From Candidatus Aegiribacteria sp. (GTDB lineage: Bacteria > Fermentibacterota > Fermentibacteria > Fermentibacterales > JCC-6), in NCBI GenBank assembly GCA_030642525.1, contig DAOWNO010000066.1, positions 1 through 8,761 on the forward strand: a DNA stretch of 8,761 nucleotides, read 5' to 3'. A model generated the notes under the pieces. It was not told where the DNA came from and made no database searches. It saw nothing but the letters and a program-made list of their open reading frames with translations. Position 1 is the stretch's first letter, and every line of letters starts with the position of its first letter. Of the stretch, positions 1 through 6,524 are shown in pieces. The translations under genes were made by a program, and so were the position numbers.

Positions 1-33
1 AGAGCCCCCGCAATAGCGGGGGTTCTTCCTTCT
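1..33 (+). terminator. Rho-independent terminator of an off-window upstream gene
   Basis: A perfect 7-bp GC stem (CCCCCGC at 5-11, GCGGGGG at 16-22) closes on the tetraloop AATA. The stem can extend outward by about four more pairs, one of them G-U. A pyrimidine-rich, T-containing tail (23-33) follows on the plus strand only. It lies directly upstream of the next promoter and so probably ends transcription of a plus-strand gene outside the window. The tail is interrupted by C residues, so efficiency is uncertain. Confidence 0.7.
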
Positions 34-37
34 CCGT

Positions 38-65
38 TTGACATATGAGAATATTATCATATATT
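38..65 (+). promoter_or_regulatory. Sigma70-type promoter of the sahR-ahcY operon
   Basis: A perfect -35 box TTGACA (38-43) is followed by a 16-nt spacer and a -10 box TATATT (60-65, five of six matches to TATAAT). A start site about seven bases downstream would fall at about 71-73, at or next to the ATG at 73. No Shine-Dalgarno sequence lies upstream of that ATG, so the first gene may be translated from a leaderless mRNA. The boxes are seen directly; the start site is inferred. Confidence 0.6.
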
Positions 66-70
66 CATAT
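43..70. promoter_or_regulatory. Dyad operator for the ArsR-type (SahR-like) repressor
   Basis: An inverted repeat ATATGA (43-48), N8, TCATAT (57-62) sits between and over the -35 and -10 boxes. A second copy of TCATAT lies at 65-70. A second, overlapping dyad is GAATAT (49-54), N6, ATATTC (61-66). ArsR/SmtB-family dimers bind AT-rich imperfect dyads of this general form within promoters and block RNA polymerase. As the next gene encodes an ArsR-type protein, autoregulation is the simplest reading. Which dyad is the real site cannot be decided here. Confidence 0.55.
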
Positions 71-72
71 AC

Positions 73-1014
73 ATGAAGAATATTTTCAGTGCGCTGGCAA
101 ATTCAAGCAGACTCAGAATGATCCGCGTTCTCCTTCGCGGGCCGCTGAACGTCAGTGAAATATCCGATGTTCTGAGACTGAGCCAGTCAAATGTGAGCCA
201 TAATCTTAAGAACCTTCTGAGCGCTGGAATCGTTATCCGAAAGGGACAAGGCAGCTGGGTATACTACAGTCTGAACAGGCATGACCCGGTAATCAGGAAT
301 CTTATAGAGAGTATAGCAGCAGGTGCGTCGAGCATAGAGAATTACGATGCTGACATGTCTGAACTTACAAGATGCTACTCATCGCGAAGGATGGAATCGA
401 AGCAATTCTTCGATCGCATTGCAACTGCATGGGGTCATGTATCGGATCTGATGCCTGATCCGGAAACTTACATTTCAGATGTTCTCGATATGTTTCCCGT
501 TGATAATCTTATTCTTGATGCGGGCTGCGGAAGCGGTGAGCTTGTCCTGAGACTCGCCCGGAGGGGAACATCCGTTATCGGAGTCGACCAGTCTCAGGAG
601 ATGATTTCAGAAGCGGGAAAGAAGCTTTTCGCAAAATGTCACAATAAGAATGTAGAACTCAGACTCGGAACCGCGGAACACCTTCCTGTCGCTGATTCTT
701 CGGTTGACGGAGTAATAGCTCACATGCTGCTTCATCATCTTGGTGAACCCCCGGCTTTTTTTACCGAAGCCGCAAGAGTGTGTGCTTCCGGCGGCCGATG
801 CGCTGTGATTGAGCTTCTGCCTCACGATAACAGAGATTTGAAAAGAACTCATGGCGATCTCTGGCCGGGGCTGGATCTTGACGAAGTCAGAGACTGGATG
901 ATGAATGCGGGATTCAGAATAGAAAATGAATACATAACGGATGACGGCAGAGCGTTCATACTGTCCGGAGTTCTTGAAGAAAGGAATAAAAATGGCGGAT
1001 TACAAAGTAGCTGA
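73..1014 (+). CDS. sahR: SahR-like ArsR-family regulator fused to a SAM-dependent methyltransferase
   Basis: Two-domain protein of 313 residues. Residues about 1-85 form an ArsR-type winged helix, with recognition helix near SQSNVSHNLKNLLSAGIV (37-54) and a beta wing at VIRKGQGSWVYYSL (54-67). A linker ending in FFDRIATAW (112-120) leads to a class I Rossmann methyltransferase: motif I is LDAGCGSGEL (148-157) and an acidic residue D172 in VIGVDQS would bind the ribose of SAM. ArsR/methyltransferase fusions beside ahcY match the SahR regulators described for Proteobacteria, which respond to S-adenosylhomocysteine. Here the methyltransferase fold probably acts as the sensor, although real methylation is not excluded. 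The ArsR metal-binding CxC motif is absent from the recognition helix, which argues against metal sensing. ATG at 73 is chosen because it fits the family N-terminus and the next Met (16) would cut into the fold. The gene end overlaps ahcY by 23 nt, so the two are co-transcribed. Confidence 0.85.
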   Translation: MKNIFSALANSSRLRMIRVLLRGPLNVSEISDVLRLSQSNVSHNLKNLLSAGIVIRKGQGSWVYYSLNRHDPVIRNLIESIAAGASSIENYDADMSELTRCYSSRRMESKQFFDRIATAWGHVSDLMPDPETYISDVLDMFPVDNLILDAGCGSGELVLRLARRGTSVIGVDQSQEMISEAGKKLFAKCHNKNVELRLGTAEHLPVADSSVDGVIAHMLLHHLGEPPAFFTEAARVCASGGRCAVIELLPHDNRDLKRTHGDLWPGLDLDEVRDWMMNAGFRIENEYITDDGRAFILSGVLEERNKNGGLQSS

Positions 1015-2401
1015 TATGTCACTTGCTGATTTCGGGCGGATGGAAATGTCTATCGCTGAGAAGGAAATGCCGGGGCTTATGGCAGTGCGGGAAAAATACG
1101 GGAAAACCAAACCACTGCAGGGATTGAGAATCACCGGTTCGCTTCACATGACCATTCAGACGGCCGTGCTGATCGAGACTCTTGTGGAACTGGGCGCTGA
1201 TGTGAGATGGGCGAGCTGCAATATTTTTTCAACGCAGGATCATGCAGCTGCCGCGATCGCAGAGACCGGAGTGCCGGTTTTCGCCTGGAAGGGCGAGACC
1301 CTTGAGGAATACTGGTGGTGCACCAGAAACGCTCTTACATTCCCCGGAGGGAAGGGCCCTGAACTCCTCGTTGATGATGGCGGCGACGCCACTCTTATGG
1401 TTCACAGAGGGTTCGAGCTTGAACGCGAGTTCAGCAATACCGGAAGACTGGCTGATTCCGAAGAAAAAACCGAAGACATTCAGGCTTTCATGGACAATCT
1501 TCGCTCAGGAATTAGAGAAAATCCTGATTTCTGGACAGCGATTGTCCCTGGGATAATCGGTGTGTCCGAAGAGACGACCACCGGAGTTCACAGGCTGTAC
1601 CAGATGCTGAAAGCGGGCAAACTCCTTTTTCCCGCATACAATGTCAACGATTCAGTCACGAAGAGCAAGTTTGATAACCTTTACGGATGCAGAGAATCAC
1701 TGGCTGATGGACTCAAGCGTGCTACAGACGTGATGGTTGCCGGGAAAACGATTCTCATATGCGGTTACGGTGACGTAGGCAAGGGCTGTGCGCAGAGCAT
1801 GAGAGGTTTCGGAGCAAGAGTACTCATCACTGAAATCGATCCCATATGCGCTCTCCAGGCTGTAATGGAGGGATTTGAAGTCACAACTGTTGAGGACGCT
1901 CTGGAAGAAGCCTCAATAATAGTAACGGCAACAGGCAATTACAATGTTATTACAGCCGATCATATGAGCTGCATGAAGGATCAGTCGATTTTATGTAATA
2001 TCGGTCACTTTGATAATGAGATAGATATGGCCGGACTTGAAGCGACGGAGGGAGTAAAGAAGGAAGAAATAAAGCCTCAGGTACACAGATTCAGTTTCCC
2101 GGACGGACATGTTATCTATGTTCTGGCCGAGGGAAGGCTTGTCAATCTTGGATGCGCAACCGGTCATCCAAGTTTCGTGATGTCCAGCTCATTTACCAAT
2201 CAGTGCCTTGCTCAGATAGCTCTTGCGGAGGAAAGACCTGCTATCGGCCTGTATATGCTTCCCAAAATCCTTGATGAGGAAGTAGCACGCCTGCATCTTG
2301 GCAAATTAGGTGTGAAACTTACGAAAATGTCAGAACGGCAGGCGGAGTACATTGGAGTGGATGTAGATGGGCCGTATAAACCGGAGCATTACCGGTACTG
2401 A
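992..2401 (+). CDS. ahcY: Adenosylhomocysteinase (S-adenosyl-L-homocysteine hydrolase)
   Basis: Cytosolic NAD-dependent enzyme that reversibly splits S-adenosylhomocysteine into adenosine and homocysteine, relieving product inhibition of methyltransferases and feeding the methionine cycle. The 469-residue length is typical of bacterial forms that carry the extra segment seen here at about 140-185. Family motifs are all present: substrate-site HMTIQTAVLIETL (52-64) and STQDHAAAAI (80-89), catalytic-region VDDGGDATL (127-135), SEETTTGVHRL (192-202) and KSKFDNLYG (224-232, with the catalytic Lys and Asp-Asn), the NAD glycine loop GYGDVGKG (258-265), ATGNYNVI, NIGHFDNEID, and the C-terminal KPEHYRY that closes the partner subunit's cofactor site. 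ATG at 992 is preferred over an in-frame ATG at 941: it has a purine-rich ribosome site (GAAAGGAA, about 979-985), and MADYKVADM is the usual N-terminus. It overlaps the regulator gene by 23 nt, implying coupled translation and SahR control. Confidence 0.97.
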   Translation: MADYKVADMSLADFGRMEMSIAEKEMPGLMAVREKYGKTKPLQGLRITGSLHMTIQTAVLIETLVELGADVRWASCNIFSTQDHAAAAIAETGVPVFAWKGETLEEYWWCTRNALTFPGGKGPELLVDDGGDATLMVHRGFELEREFSNTGRLADSEEKTEDIQAFMDNLRSGIRENPDFWTAIVPGIIGVSEETTTGVHRLYQMLKAGKLLFPAYNVNDSVTKSKFDNLYGCRESLADGLKRATDVMVAGKTILICGYGDVGKGCAQSMRGFGARVLITEIDPICALQAVMEGFEVTTVEDALEEASIIVTATGNYNVITADHMSCMKDQSILCNIGHFDNEIDMAGLEATEGVKKEEIKPQVHRFSFPDGHVIYVLAEGRLVNLGCATGHPSFVMSSSFTNQCLAQIALAEERPAIGLYMLPKILDEEVARLHLGKLGVKLTKMSERQAEYIGVDVDGPYKPEHYRY

Positions 2402-2430
2402 CATTGGCGGGAACAGGCATTTTCCAATGT
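2401..2430. repeat. Inverted repeat just after the ahcY stop
   Basis: ACATTGG (2401-2407, starting in the stop codon) is complementary to CCAATGT (2424-2430), a perfect 7-bp stem with a 16-nt loop. No T-run follows, so it is a poor candidate for an intrinsic terminator. It could be a 3'-end stabilising hairpin or an operator upstream of the response-regulator operon. The rest of the gap (2431-2519) is AT-rich with no convincing -35/-10 pair; TATACT at 2454-2459 and TTGAAT at 2471-2476 are isolated box-like sequences. Confidence 0.3.
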
Positions 2431-2519
2431 GGCAGGATCAGTCGAAAGTTGCTTATACTTCCTGCTTGAATTGAATAAATATTGGTTACGAATTAATAGA
2501 GAAAAGGAAAGGGAATACG

Positions 2520-2921
2520 ATGGTGGACAAGATAAGAGTACTGCTGGTTGATGACGACCCGGATTTCATTGAAGCCAACACCATTGTGCTTGAAGCCTGC
2601 GGGTTTGAAGTGCTGTCTGCATCGAGCGGCGCAGACGGACTCAGAATGGTCAAGGAAGAAAACCCCGATGTCGTGATACTTGATGTAATGATGGAGCATA
2701 CCGACGAGGGTTTCGCAGTGGCCAGAAGAATTCGTTCAAGGCTCAGAAGTAATGTTCCTATCATCATGCTCACATCAGTTGGCGAAGTTACAGGTTACGA
2801 TTTCAATCCTGAGGAGAATCCGGATTTTTTCCCTGTTGACATGTTCCTCGAAAAACCGGTTCCTCCCGCTATCCTTGTAAACAGGATACGTGAAGTGCTG
2901 AAGAAAGGAGAGAATCAGTGA
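2520..2921 (+). CDS. Single-domain response regulator (receiver only)
   Basis: A 133-residue CheY-like receiver with no output domain. The phosphorylation pocket is complete: acidic pair D11/D12 in LLVDDDPDF, phospho-acceptor D55 in VVILDVMM, switch T85 in IIMLTS, and conserved K112 in FLEKP. The segment between T85 and K112 (27 residues) is about five longer than in CheY and carries the acidic, aromatic stretch TGYDFNPEENPDFFPVD. Ribosome site AGGAAAGGG lies 7-8 nt before the ATG. It is the first gene of the hydrogenase operon: its TGA overlaps the GTG of the next gene by 4 nt (GTGA), implying translational coupling. No histidine kinase is in the window, so the partner is encoded elsewhere or signalling is by protein contact. 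A link to hydrogenase control is inferred from position only. Confidence 0.9.
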   Translation: MVDKIRVLLVDDDPDFIEANTIVLEACGFEVLSASSGADGLRMVKEENPDVVILDVMMEHTDEGFAVARRIRSRLRSNVPIIMLTSVGEVTGYDFNPEENPDFFPVDMFLEKPVPPAILVNRIREVLKKGENQ

Positions 2922-3379
2922 ACCGCAATCCGCGGGAAATCGTTTCAGATGCAGTGGCCAGGTTTGGGTCAGGCAGAGAAGCGGTTATACAGATTCTTAC
3001 AGAAATCAACAGGGAACTGAGCTACATCCCTGAGGAAGCTATTGTTGCTGTTGCAGGCGCAATAGGTGTAAGCAACGCTGAAATCTACAGTGTGATTTCG
3101 TTTTACTCGTTTTTTTCAACAGAGCCCAGAGGACGGAATATCATACGTCTCTGCACAACTATCAGTTGCCAGATGAATGGTTCCGGTGAAATTCTAAAGA
3201 CCATTGAGGCAGAGCTTGGTATAAAAGCAGGCGATACAACACCTGACGGCAGGATAACTCTCGAAACGACAAGCTGCATCGGACTTTGCGATCAGGCTCC
3301 GGCAATGATGGTGAACGATACTCCCCATACCCGGCTGACACCGGATGAAACCCGCAGAATTATCGCGGGTCTGGAATAG
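2918..3379 (+). CDS. hndA: NAD(P)H-linked [FeFe]-hydrogenase, NuoE-like [2Fe-2S] subunit (HndA/HydC)
   Basis: Small electron-transfer subunit of 153 residues, homologous to the 24-kDa NuoE subunit of complex I. An N-terminal helical part (1-70, ending in the family hallmark VISFYSFF at 59-66) precedes a thioredoxin-fold domain that holds one [2Fe-2S] cluster by C79-x4-C84 (LCTTISC) and C120-x3-C124 (SCIGLC), the expected 2+2 pattern. It should sit against the FMN subunit encoded next. The start codon is GTG at 2918, preceded by AAGGAG (2905-2910) with a 7-nt spacing; it overlaps the regulator stop by 4 nt. The names HndA (Desulfovibrio usage) and HydC (Thermotoga usage) refer to the same type of subunit. 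Length is normal for the family. Confidence 0.92.
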   Translation: MNRNPREIVSDAVARFGSGREAVIQILTEINRELSYIPEEAIVAVAGAIGVSNAEIYSVISFYSFFSTEPRGRNIIRLCTTISCQMNGSGEILKTIEAELGIKAGDTTPDGRITLETTSCIGLCDQAPAMMVNDTPHTRLTPDETRRIIAGLE

Positions 3380-3385
3380 GGAGGT
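3379..3385 (+). promoter_or_regulatory. Strong ribosome binding site for the FMN subunit gene
   Basis: GGGAGGT begins on the last base of the hndA stop codon and lies 8 nt before the ATG at 3394. It is the closest match to the anti-Shine-Dalgarno consensus in the hydrogenase operon. It fixes the start of the unusually short NuoF-like protein and supports the absence of a longer N-terminus. Confidence 0.75.
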
Positions 3386-3393
3386 CAGCAGAT

Positions 3394-4575
3394 ATGAGCG
3401 AGAAGAAAATACTGATCGCAGCAGAACAGCCGATTGCAGGTTCCGCTTTGAAGAAGAGCCTTGGAATGACATCCGCCGATGTGGTTTTCGAGGTCAGGGA
3501 ATCTGAAATCCGCGGTCGAGGCGGCGCCGGTTTCCCGACAGGTATCAAGTGGAACCTTGCAGGAGCGGCTTCCGGCAGTAACAAAATGGTTATCTGCAAT
3601 GCGGATGAAGGCGAACCCGGAACCTTTAAGGACAGATACCTGATTGAGAATTACTCCCTGAAACTTCTTGAGGGAATGACGATTGCCGGTTATGCCATAG
3701 GCTCCTCTCATGGAATCATCTACCTCCGTGCCGAATATCCCTATCTCATTCCGGTTATAGAAAAAGCCAGAGAGGATCTCATTCGAGAGAACCTTCTCGG
3801 GGAAAATATACTTGGCAAGGATTTTAACTTCGACATTGAGATCAGACCGGGTGCAGGCGCATACGTATGCGGAGAAGAAACTTCACTTATCGAGAGTCTG
3901 GAAGGCAAACGCGGAGTCCCGCGGAACAAACCTCCTTACCCGGTTAATTCCGGATACCTGTTCCGCCCTACCGTCGTAAATAATGTTGAGACATTCGCCG
4001 CGGTACCCCACATCATCCTCAATGGAGCGGAGTGGTTTCAGGATCTTGGAATTGGCGATTGTACGGGTACGAAACTGTTCAGTATTTCAGGAGACATTGA
4101 GAATCCGGGCGTTTACGAAATGCCGATGGGTTCATCAATCGGTGAACTGCTTGAAGCGGCGGGCGCTCAGGACGTACAGGCAGTGCAGGTGGGCGGAGCC
4201 AGCGGAGCAACGATCACTGCGGACGAACTGGACAGATCTCTCTCATTCAGTGATCTGCCTCCCGGAGGATCAGTGATTGTCTTCAACAGCAGCCGTGACA
4301 TGATAGATGTTCTTGAGAATTTCATTGAATTCTTCGTGCATGAATCCTGTGGTCAGTGTACTACCTGCCGTGAAGGAAATGTGCGGCTGCAGGATGCTGT
4401 ACGCTTAATCAGAAACGGAGAAATAAGCAGTATGGAGGAGCTTGAACCATTTTTCCAGCTTGCGGAGGTAATGAAAATCGGCAGCAAGTGCGGACTTGGT
4501 CAGACATCACCAAATTGCTTCATCGATATTGTAACCAAATTCATTGATCTGCCGGCCGGAAAGGGTGGCGTATAA
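3394..4575 (+). CDS. hndC: NAD(P)H-linked [FeFe]-hydrogenase, short NuoF-like FMN subunit (HndC/HydB)
   Basis: Flavoprotein subunit of 393 residues that should oxidise or reduce NAD(P)H at FMN and pass electrons to iron-sulfur clusters. FMN/NAD-site motifs are RGRGGAGFPTGIKW (40-53), NADEGEPGTFKDR (69-81) and GAGAYVCGEETSLIESLEG (153-171). A ubiquitin-like SLBB region follows (about 228-300), then the [4Fe-4S] site (N3 type) ESCGQCTTCREG with C319, C322 and C325 plus C366 in KCGLGQTSPN. Missing are the N-terminal thioredoxin-like [2Fe-2S] domain and the C-terminal double [4Fe-4S] ferredoxin domain present in classical HydB/HndC proteins of around 500-630 residues; even the start of the NuoF core looks trimmed. 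Start and stop are sound: a strong ribosome site precedes ATG, and the TAA overlaps the next ATG by one base (TAATG), so this is not a broken gene. It may represent a non-bifurcating form. Confidence 0.92.
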   Translation: MSEKKILIAAEQPIAGSALKKSLGMTSADVVFEVRESEIRGRGGAGFPTGIKWNLAGAASGSNKMVICNADEGEPGTFKDRYLIENYSLKLLEGMTIAGYAIGSSHGIIYLRAEYPYLIPVIEKAREDLIRENLLGENILGKDFNFDIEIRPGAGAYVCGEETSLIESLEGKRGVPRNKPPYPVNSGYLFRPTVVNNVETFAAVPHIILNGAEWFQDLGIGDCTGTKLFSISGDIENPGVYEMPMGSSIGELLEAAGAQDVQAVQVGGASGATITADELDRSLSFSDLPPGGSVIVFNSSRDMIDVLENFIEFFVHESCGQCTTCREGNVRLQDAVRLIRNGEISSMEELEPFFQLAEVMKIGSKCGLGQTSPNCFIDIVTKFIDLPAGKGGV

Positions 4576-6350
4576 TGCCTAATATTTCCGTAAAAATTAA
4601 TGGTATCATAACAAGTGTCAGAGAAGGAGTTACGATCCTCGATGCTTGTGGAACAGCCGGTGTTGATATTCCTACCCTTTGCTATCATCCTGACCTGTCA
4701 CTTGCAGGCAATTGCAGAATGTGTCTTGTTGAAGTTGAGGGCTGGAGAACTCTTGCCATAGCATGCGTAACACCTGTCACTCCAAACATGGCTGTTCTTA
4801 CACACAGTAAAAAAGTCCGCCACGCGAGAAGGACAGTGCTCAAACTTCTACTTGCAAGTCATAACGCGAATTGCTCCGAGTGTGAGAGAAACAAGAACTG
4901 TGAACTGCAGGAGCTTGCCGAGAAACACAACATCACAAACAATGAATATCAGACTTCGCCAAAACCGGAATCCATAGAGGAAGTCAGTCCCGGCATAATG
5001 AGGGATAACAGCAGATGCATTTTGTGTACTCGATGCGTCAGAACCTGTGAGGAATTGCAGAGCGTTGCCGTTATCAAACCGGTTGGCAGATCTTCCTCAG
5101 TTACTATCTCTACATTCATGGACCGCAGCCTTAACGATGTTCCGTGTACTCAGTGCGGTCAGTGCGTAATCCGCTGTCCTACAGGTGCGCTGTTTGAAAC
5201 ATCAGAAATAAGACCTGTCTGGGAAGCGATAGAAAATCCTGACAAATTCGTTGTGTTTCAAACCGCTCCCGCAGTAAGAGTCGGATTAGCGGAAGCTCTG
5301 GGACTCCCGATTGACCGATCTACGGGTCAGATGGTAGCCGCCATTCGCGGTCTGGGAGTAGACAGAGTACTGGATACTGATTTTACTGCCGACCTTACCA
5401 TCATTGAAGAGGGTCACGAACTCATAAGCAGGCTGAAGGGTGCTCTTGTCGATAACGACGAGAGTGTAGCTCTGCCGATGATGACGAGCTGTTCTCCAGG
5501 ATGGATAAAGTTCATCGAGCATAAGTATCCCGAACTGCTTCCGAACGTTTCAACATGTAAAAGCCCGCAGCAGATGTTCGGCGCTCTGGCAAAAACCTAT
5601 CTTGCCGGCAAGGAAGTAATAGACCCCGCGAGTATCGTAAGTGTTTCAGTCATGCCGTGTACCGCGAAGAAATTCGAGAAGGAACGTCCCGAAATGCGCG
5701 ACAGCGGTTACAAAGATGTTGATTACGTTCTTACAACCCGCGAGCTAGCCAGAATGATCGATGAGGCAGGTATCGACTTCGAGAAAATAGAAGAAGAGAA
5801 ATTTGACAGATGGATGGGTGATTCTACGGGAGCTGGAGTCATCTTCGGCGCTACCGGAGGAGTCATGGAAGCCGCACTGAGAACGGCCTACGAAATAGTT
5901 TCAGGTCATGAGATTCCATTTGACGGGTTGAATGTTGAACCTGTCAGGGGAATGGAAGGGATCAAGGAAGCCGCGATAACCATGCCGGAGAAGATGGCCA
6001 CAGGTTTTGAATTCCTGGCCGGAGTCACTCTGAAAGTAGCGGTTGCCCATGGACTTGCCAACGCAAAGATACTCATGGACAAGGTGCGGGCCGGCGAAGC
6101 GGATTACCATTTCATCGAGATCATGGCCTGCCCGGGAGGATGTCTTGGCGGCGGCGGCCAGCCCATCCCAACAAGTCCTGAGATAAGGCAGAAGAGAACG
6201 GAGTCCATTTACGCCGAGGACGCTGCATTGCATTTCCGCAAATCACATGCGAATCCGGAAATCCAGCTTCTCTATGCGGAGTTTCTGAAGGAACCCCTCG
6301 GTCAAAAGTCACATGAGCTTCTTCACACTCACTACATAAAACGAGACTAA
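4575..6350 (+). CDS. hndD: [FeFe]-hydrogenase catalytic subunit (HndD/HydA)
   Basis: Catalytic subunit of 591 residues that reversibly reduces protons to H2, with the modular layout of Clostridium CpI. In order: plant-type [2Fe-2S] domain (C36, C47, C50, C64); His-ligated [4Fe-4S] site HNANCSECERNKNC (H96, C100, C103, C109); two [4Fe-4S] ferredoxin clusters (C148, C151, C154, C158 and C191, C194, C197, C201); then the H-cluster domain. H-cluster motifs are TSCSPGW (304-310), MPCTAKKFE (360-368, C362) and EIMACPGGCLGGGGQP (515-530, C519 and C523). The second Cys of the usual TSCCP motif is Ser307. The C-terminus ELLHTHYIKRD (581-591) matches CpI-like ends. The ATG shares one base with the upstream stop, and GGAAAGGG (4558-4565) is a usable ribosome site. 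No HydE, HydF or HydG maturation genes are in the window, so they must lie elsewhere. The protein has no signal peptide and should be cytosolic. Confidence 0.96.
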   Translation: MPNISVKINGIITSVREGVTILDACGTAGVDIPTLCYHPDLSLAGNCRMCLVEVEGWRTLAIACVTPVTPNMAVLTHSKKVRHARRTVLKLLLASHNANCSECERNKNCELQELAEKHNITNNEYQTSPKPESIEEVSPGIMRDNSRCILCTRCVRTCEELQSVAVIKPVGRSSSVTISTFMDRSLNDVPCTQCGQCVIRCPTGALFETSEIRPVWEAIENPDKFVVFQTAPAVRVGLAEALGLPIDRSTGQMVAAIRGLGVDRVLDTDFTADLTIIEEGHELISRLKGALVDNDESVALPMMTSCSPGWIKFIEHKYPELLPNVSTCKSPQQMFGALAKTYLAGKEVIDPASIVSVSVMPCTAKKFEKERPEMRDSGYKDVDYVLTTRELARMIDEAGIDFEKIEEEKFDRWMGDSTGAGVIFGATGGVMEAALRTAYEIVSGHEIPFDGLNVEPVRGMEGIKEAAITMPEKMATGFEFLAGVTLKVAVAHGLANAKILMDKVRAGEADYHFIEIMACPGGCLGGGGQPIPTSPEIRQKRTESIYAEDAALHFRKSHANPEIQLLYAEFLKEPLGQKSHELLHTHYIKRD

Positions 6351-6355
6351 GCACA

Positions 6356-6387
6356 CGGGGACATGCACGCTCTGGTGCGTGTCCCCG
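6356..6387 (+). terminator. Possible terminator-like hairpin of the hydrogenase operon
   Basis: CGGGGACA, U-G wobble, GCAC (6356-6368) pairs with GTGC, G, TGTCCCCG (6375-6387), a 13-bp stem with the 6-nt loop GCTCTG. It starts 6 nt after the hydA stop and would be very stable. The downstream sequence CTTAACC has no T-run, so it fits a 3'-end-protecting hairpin or Rho-assisted end better than a classic intrinsic terminator. Confidence 0.35.
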
Positions 6388-6423
6388 CTTAACCTGGGCT
6401 CTGGTGCGTGTCCCCGCTTAGAT

Positions 6424-6448
6424 TAGGGTCAGTTTCAACCTGACCCTA
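6424..6448. repeat. Perfect 9-bp hairpin with 7-nt loop
   Basis: TAGGGTCAG and CTGACCCTA flank TTTCAAC. It is followed by CAAAATCTCC, not a T-run, so it is probably the end unit of the composite repeat and not a terminator. Confidence 0.55.
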
Positions 6449-6524
6449 TACAAAATCTCCTTAGAAATATTATGCAAATCCACACTTATTACTTGGATTT
6501 ACATGATATCTATCACCGACAGGT

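Larger units (their letters stand above)
6352..6448. repeat. Composite hairpin/direct-repeat intergenic element
   Basis: Directly after the hydrogenase stop lie three linked units. Unit 1 is a hairpin (6356-6387). Unit 2 is a 23-bp direct repeat: 6369-6391 is repeated exactly at 6398-6420, a 29-nt period, each copy containing GGTGCGTGTCCCCGC. Unit 3 is a 9-bp perfect hairpin, TAGGGTCAG (6424-6432) and CTGACCCTA (6440-6448), loop TTTCAAC. The 5' arm GGGGACATGCAC (6357-6368) could pair with either repeat copy, so two folds are mutually exclusive. The arrangement resembles a REP/BIME-type or small non-autonomous mobile element. No transposase or target duplication is visible, so the class is inferred. 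Confidence 0.6.

Noticed and set aside
31..72. SAH or SAM riboswitch in front of the sahR-ahcY operon
   Set aside because: The predicted transcript has almost no leader, and the region is an AT-rich promoter/operator without paired elements of a riboswitch.
941..991. In-frame upstream ATG that would extend AhcY by 17 residues
   Set aside because: The extension lies within the regulator gene, has no family-like sequence, and the ATG at 992 has both a ribosome site and the usual AhcY N-terminus.
3385..3711. Minus-strand open frame of 108 codons opposite the FMN subunit
   Set aside because: It is fully antisense to strongly conserved NuoF-like sequence and shows no protein-like features.
6369..6420. 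Two 23-bp repeats as the start of a CRISPR array
   Set aside because: Only two copies separated by 6 nt, with no spacer-length unique DNA and no cas genes; the hairpin context fits an intergenic repeat.
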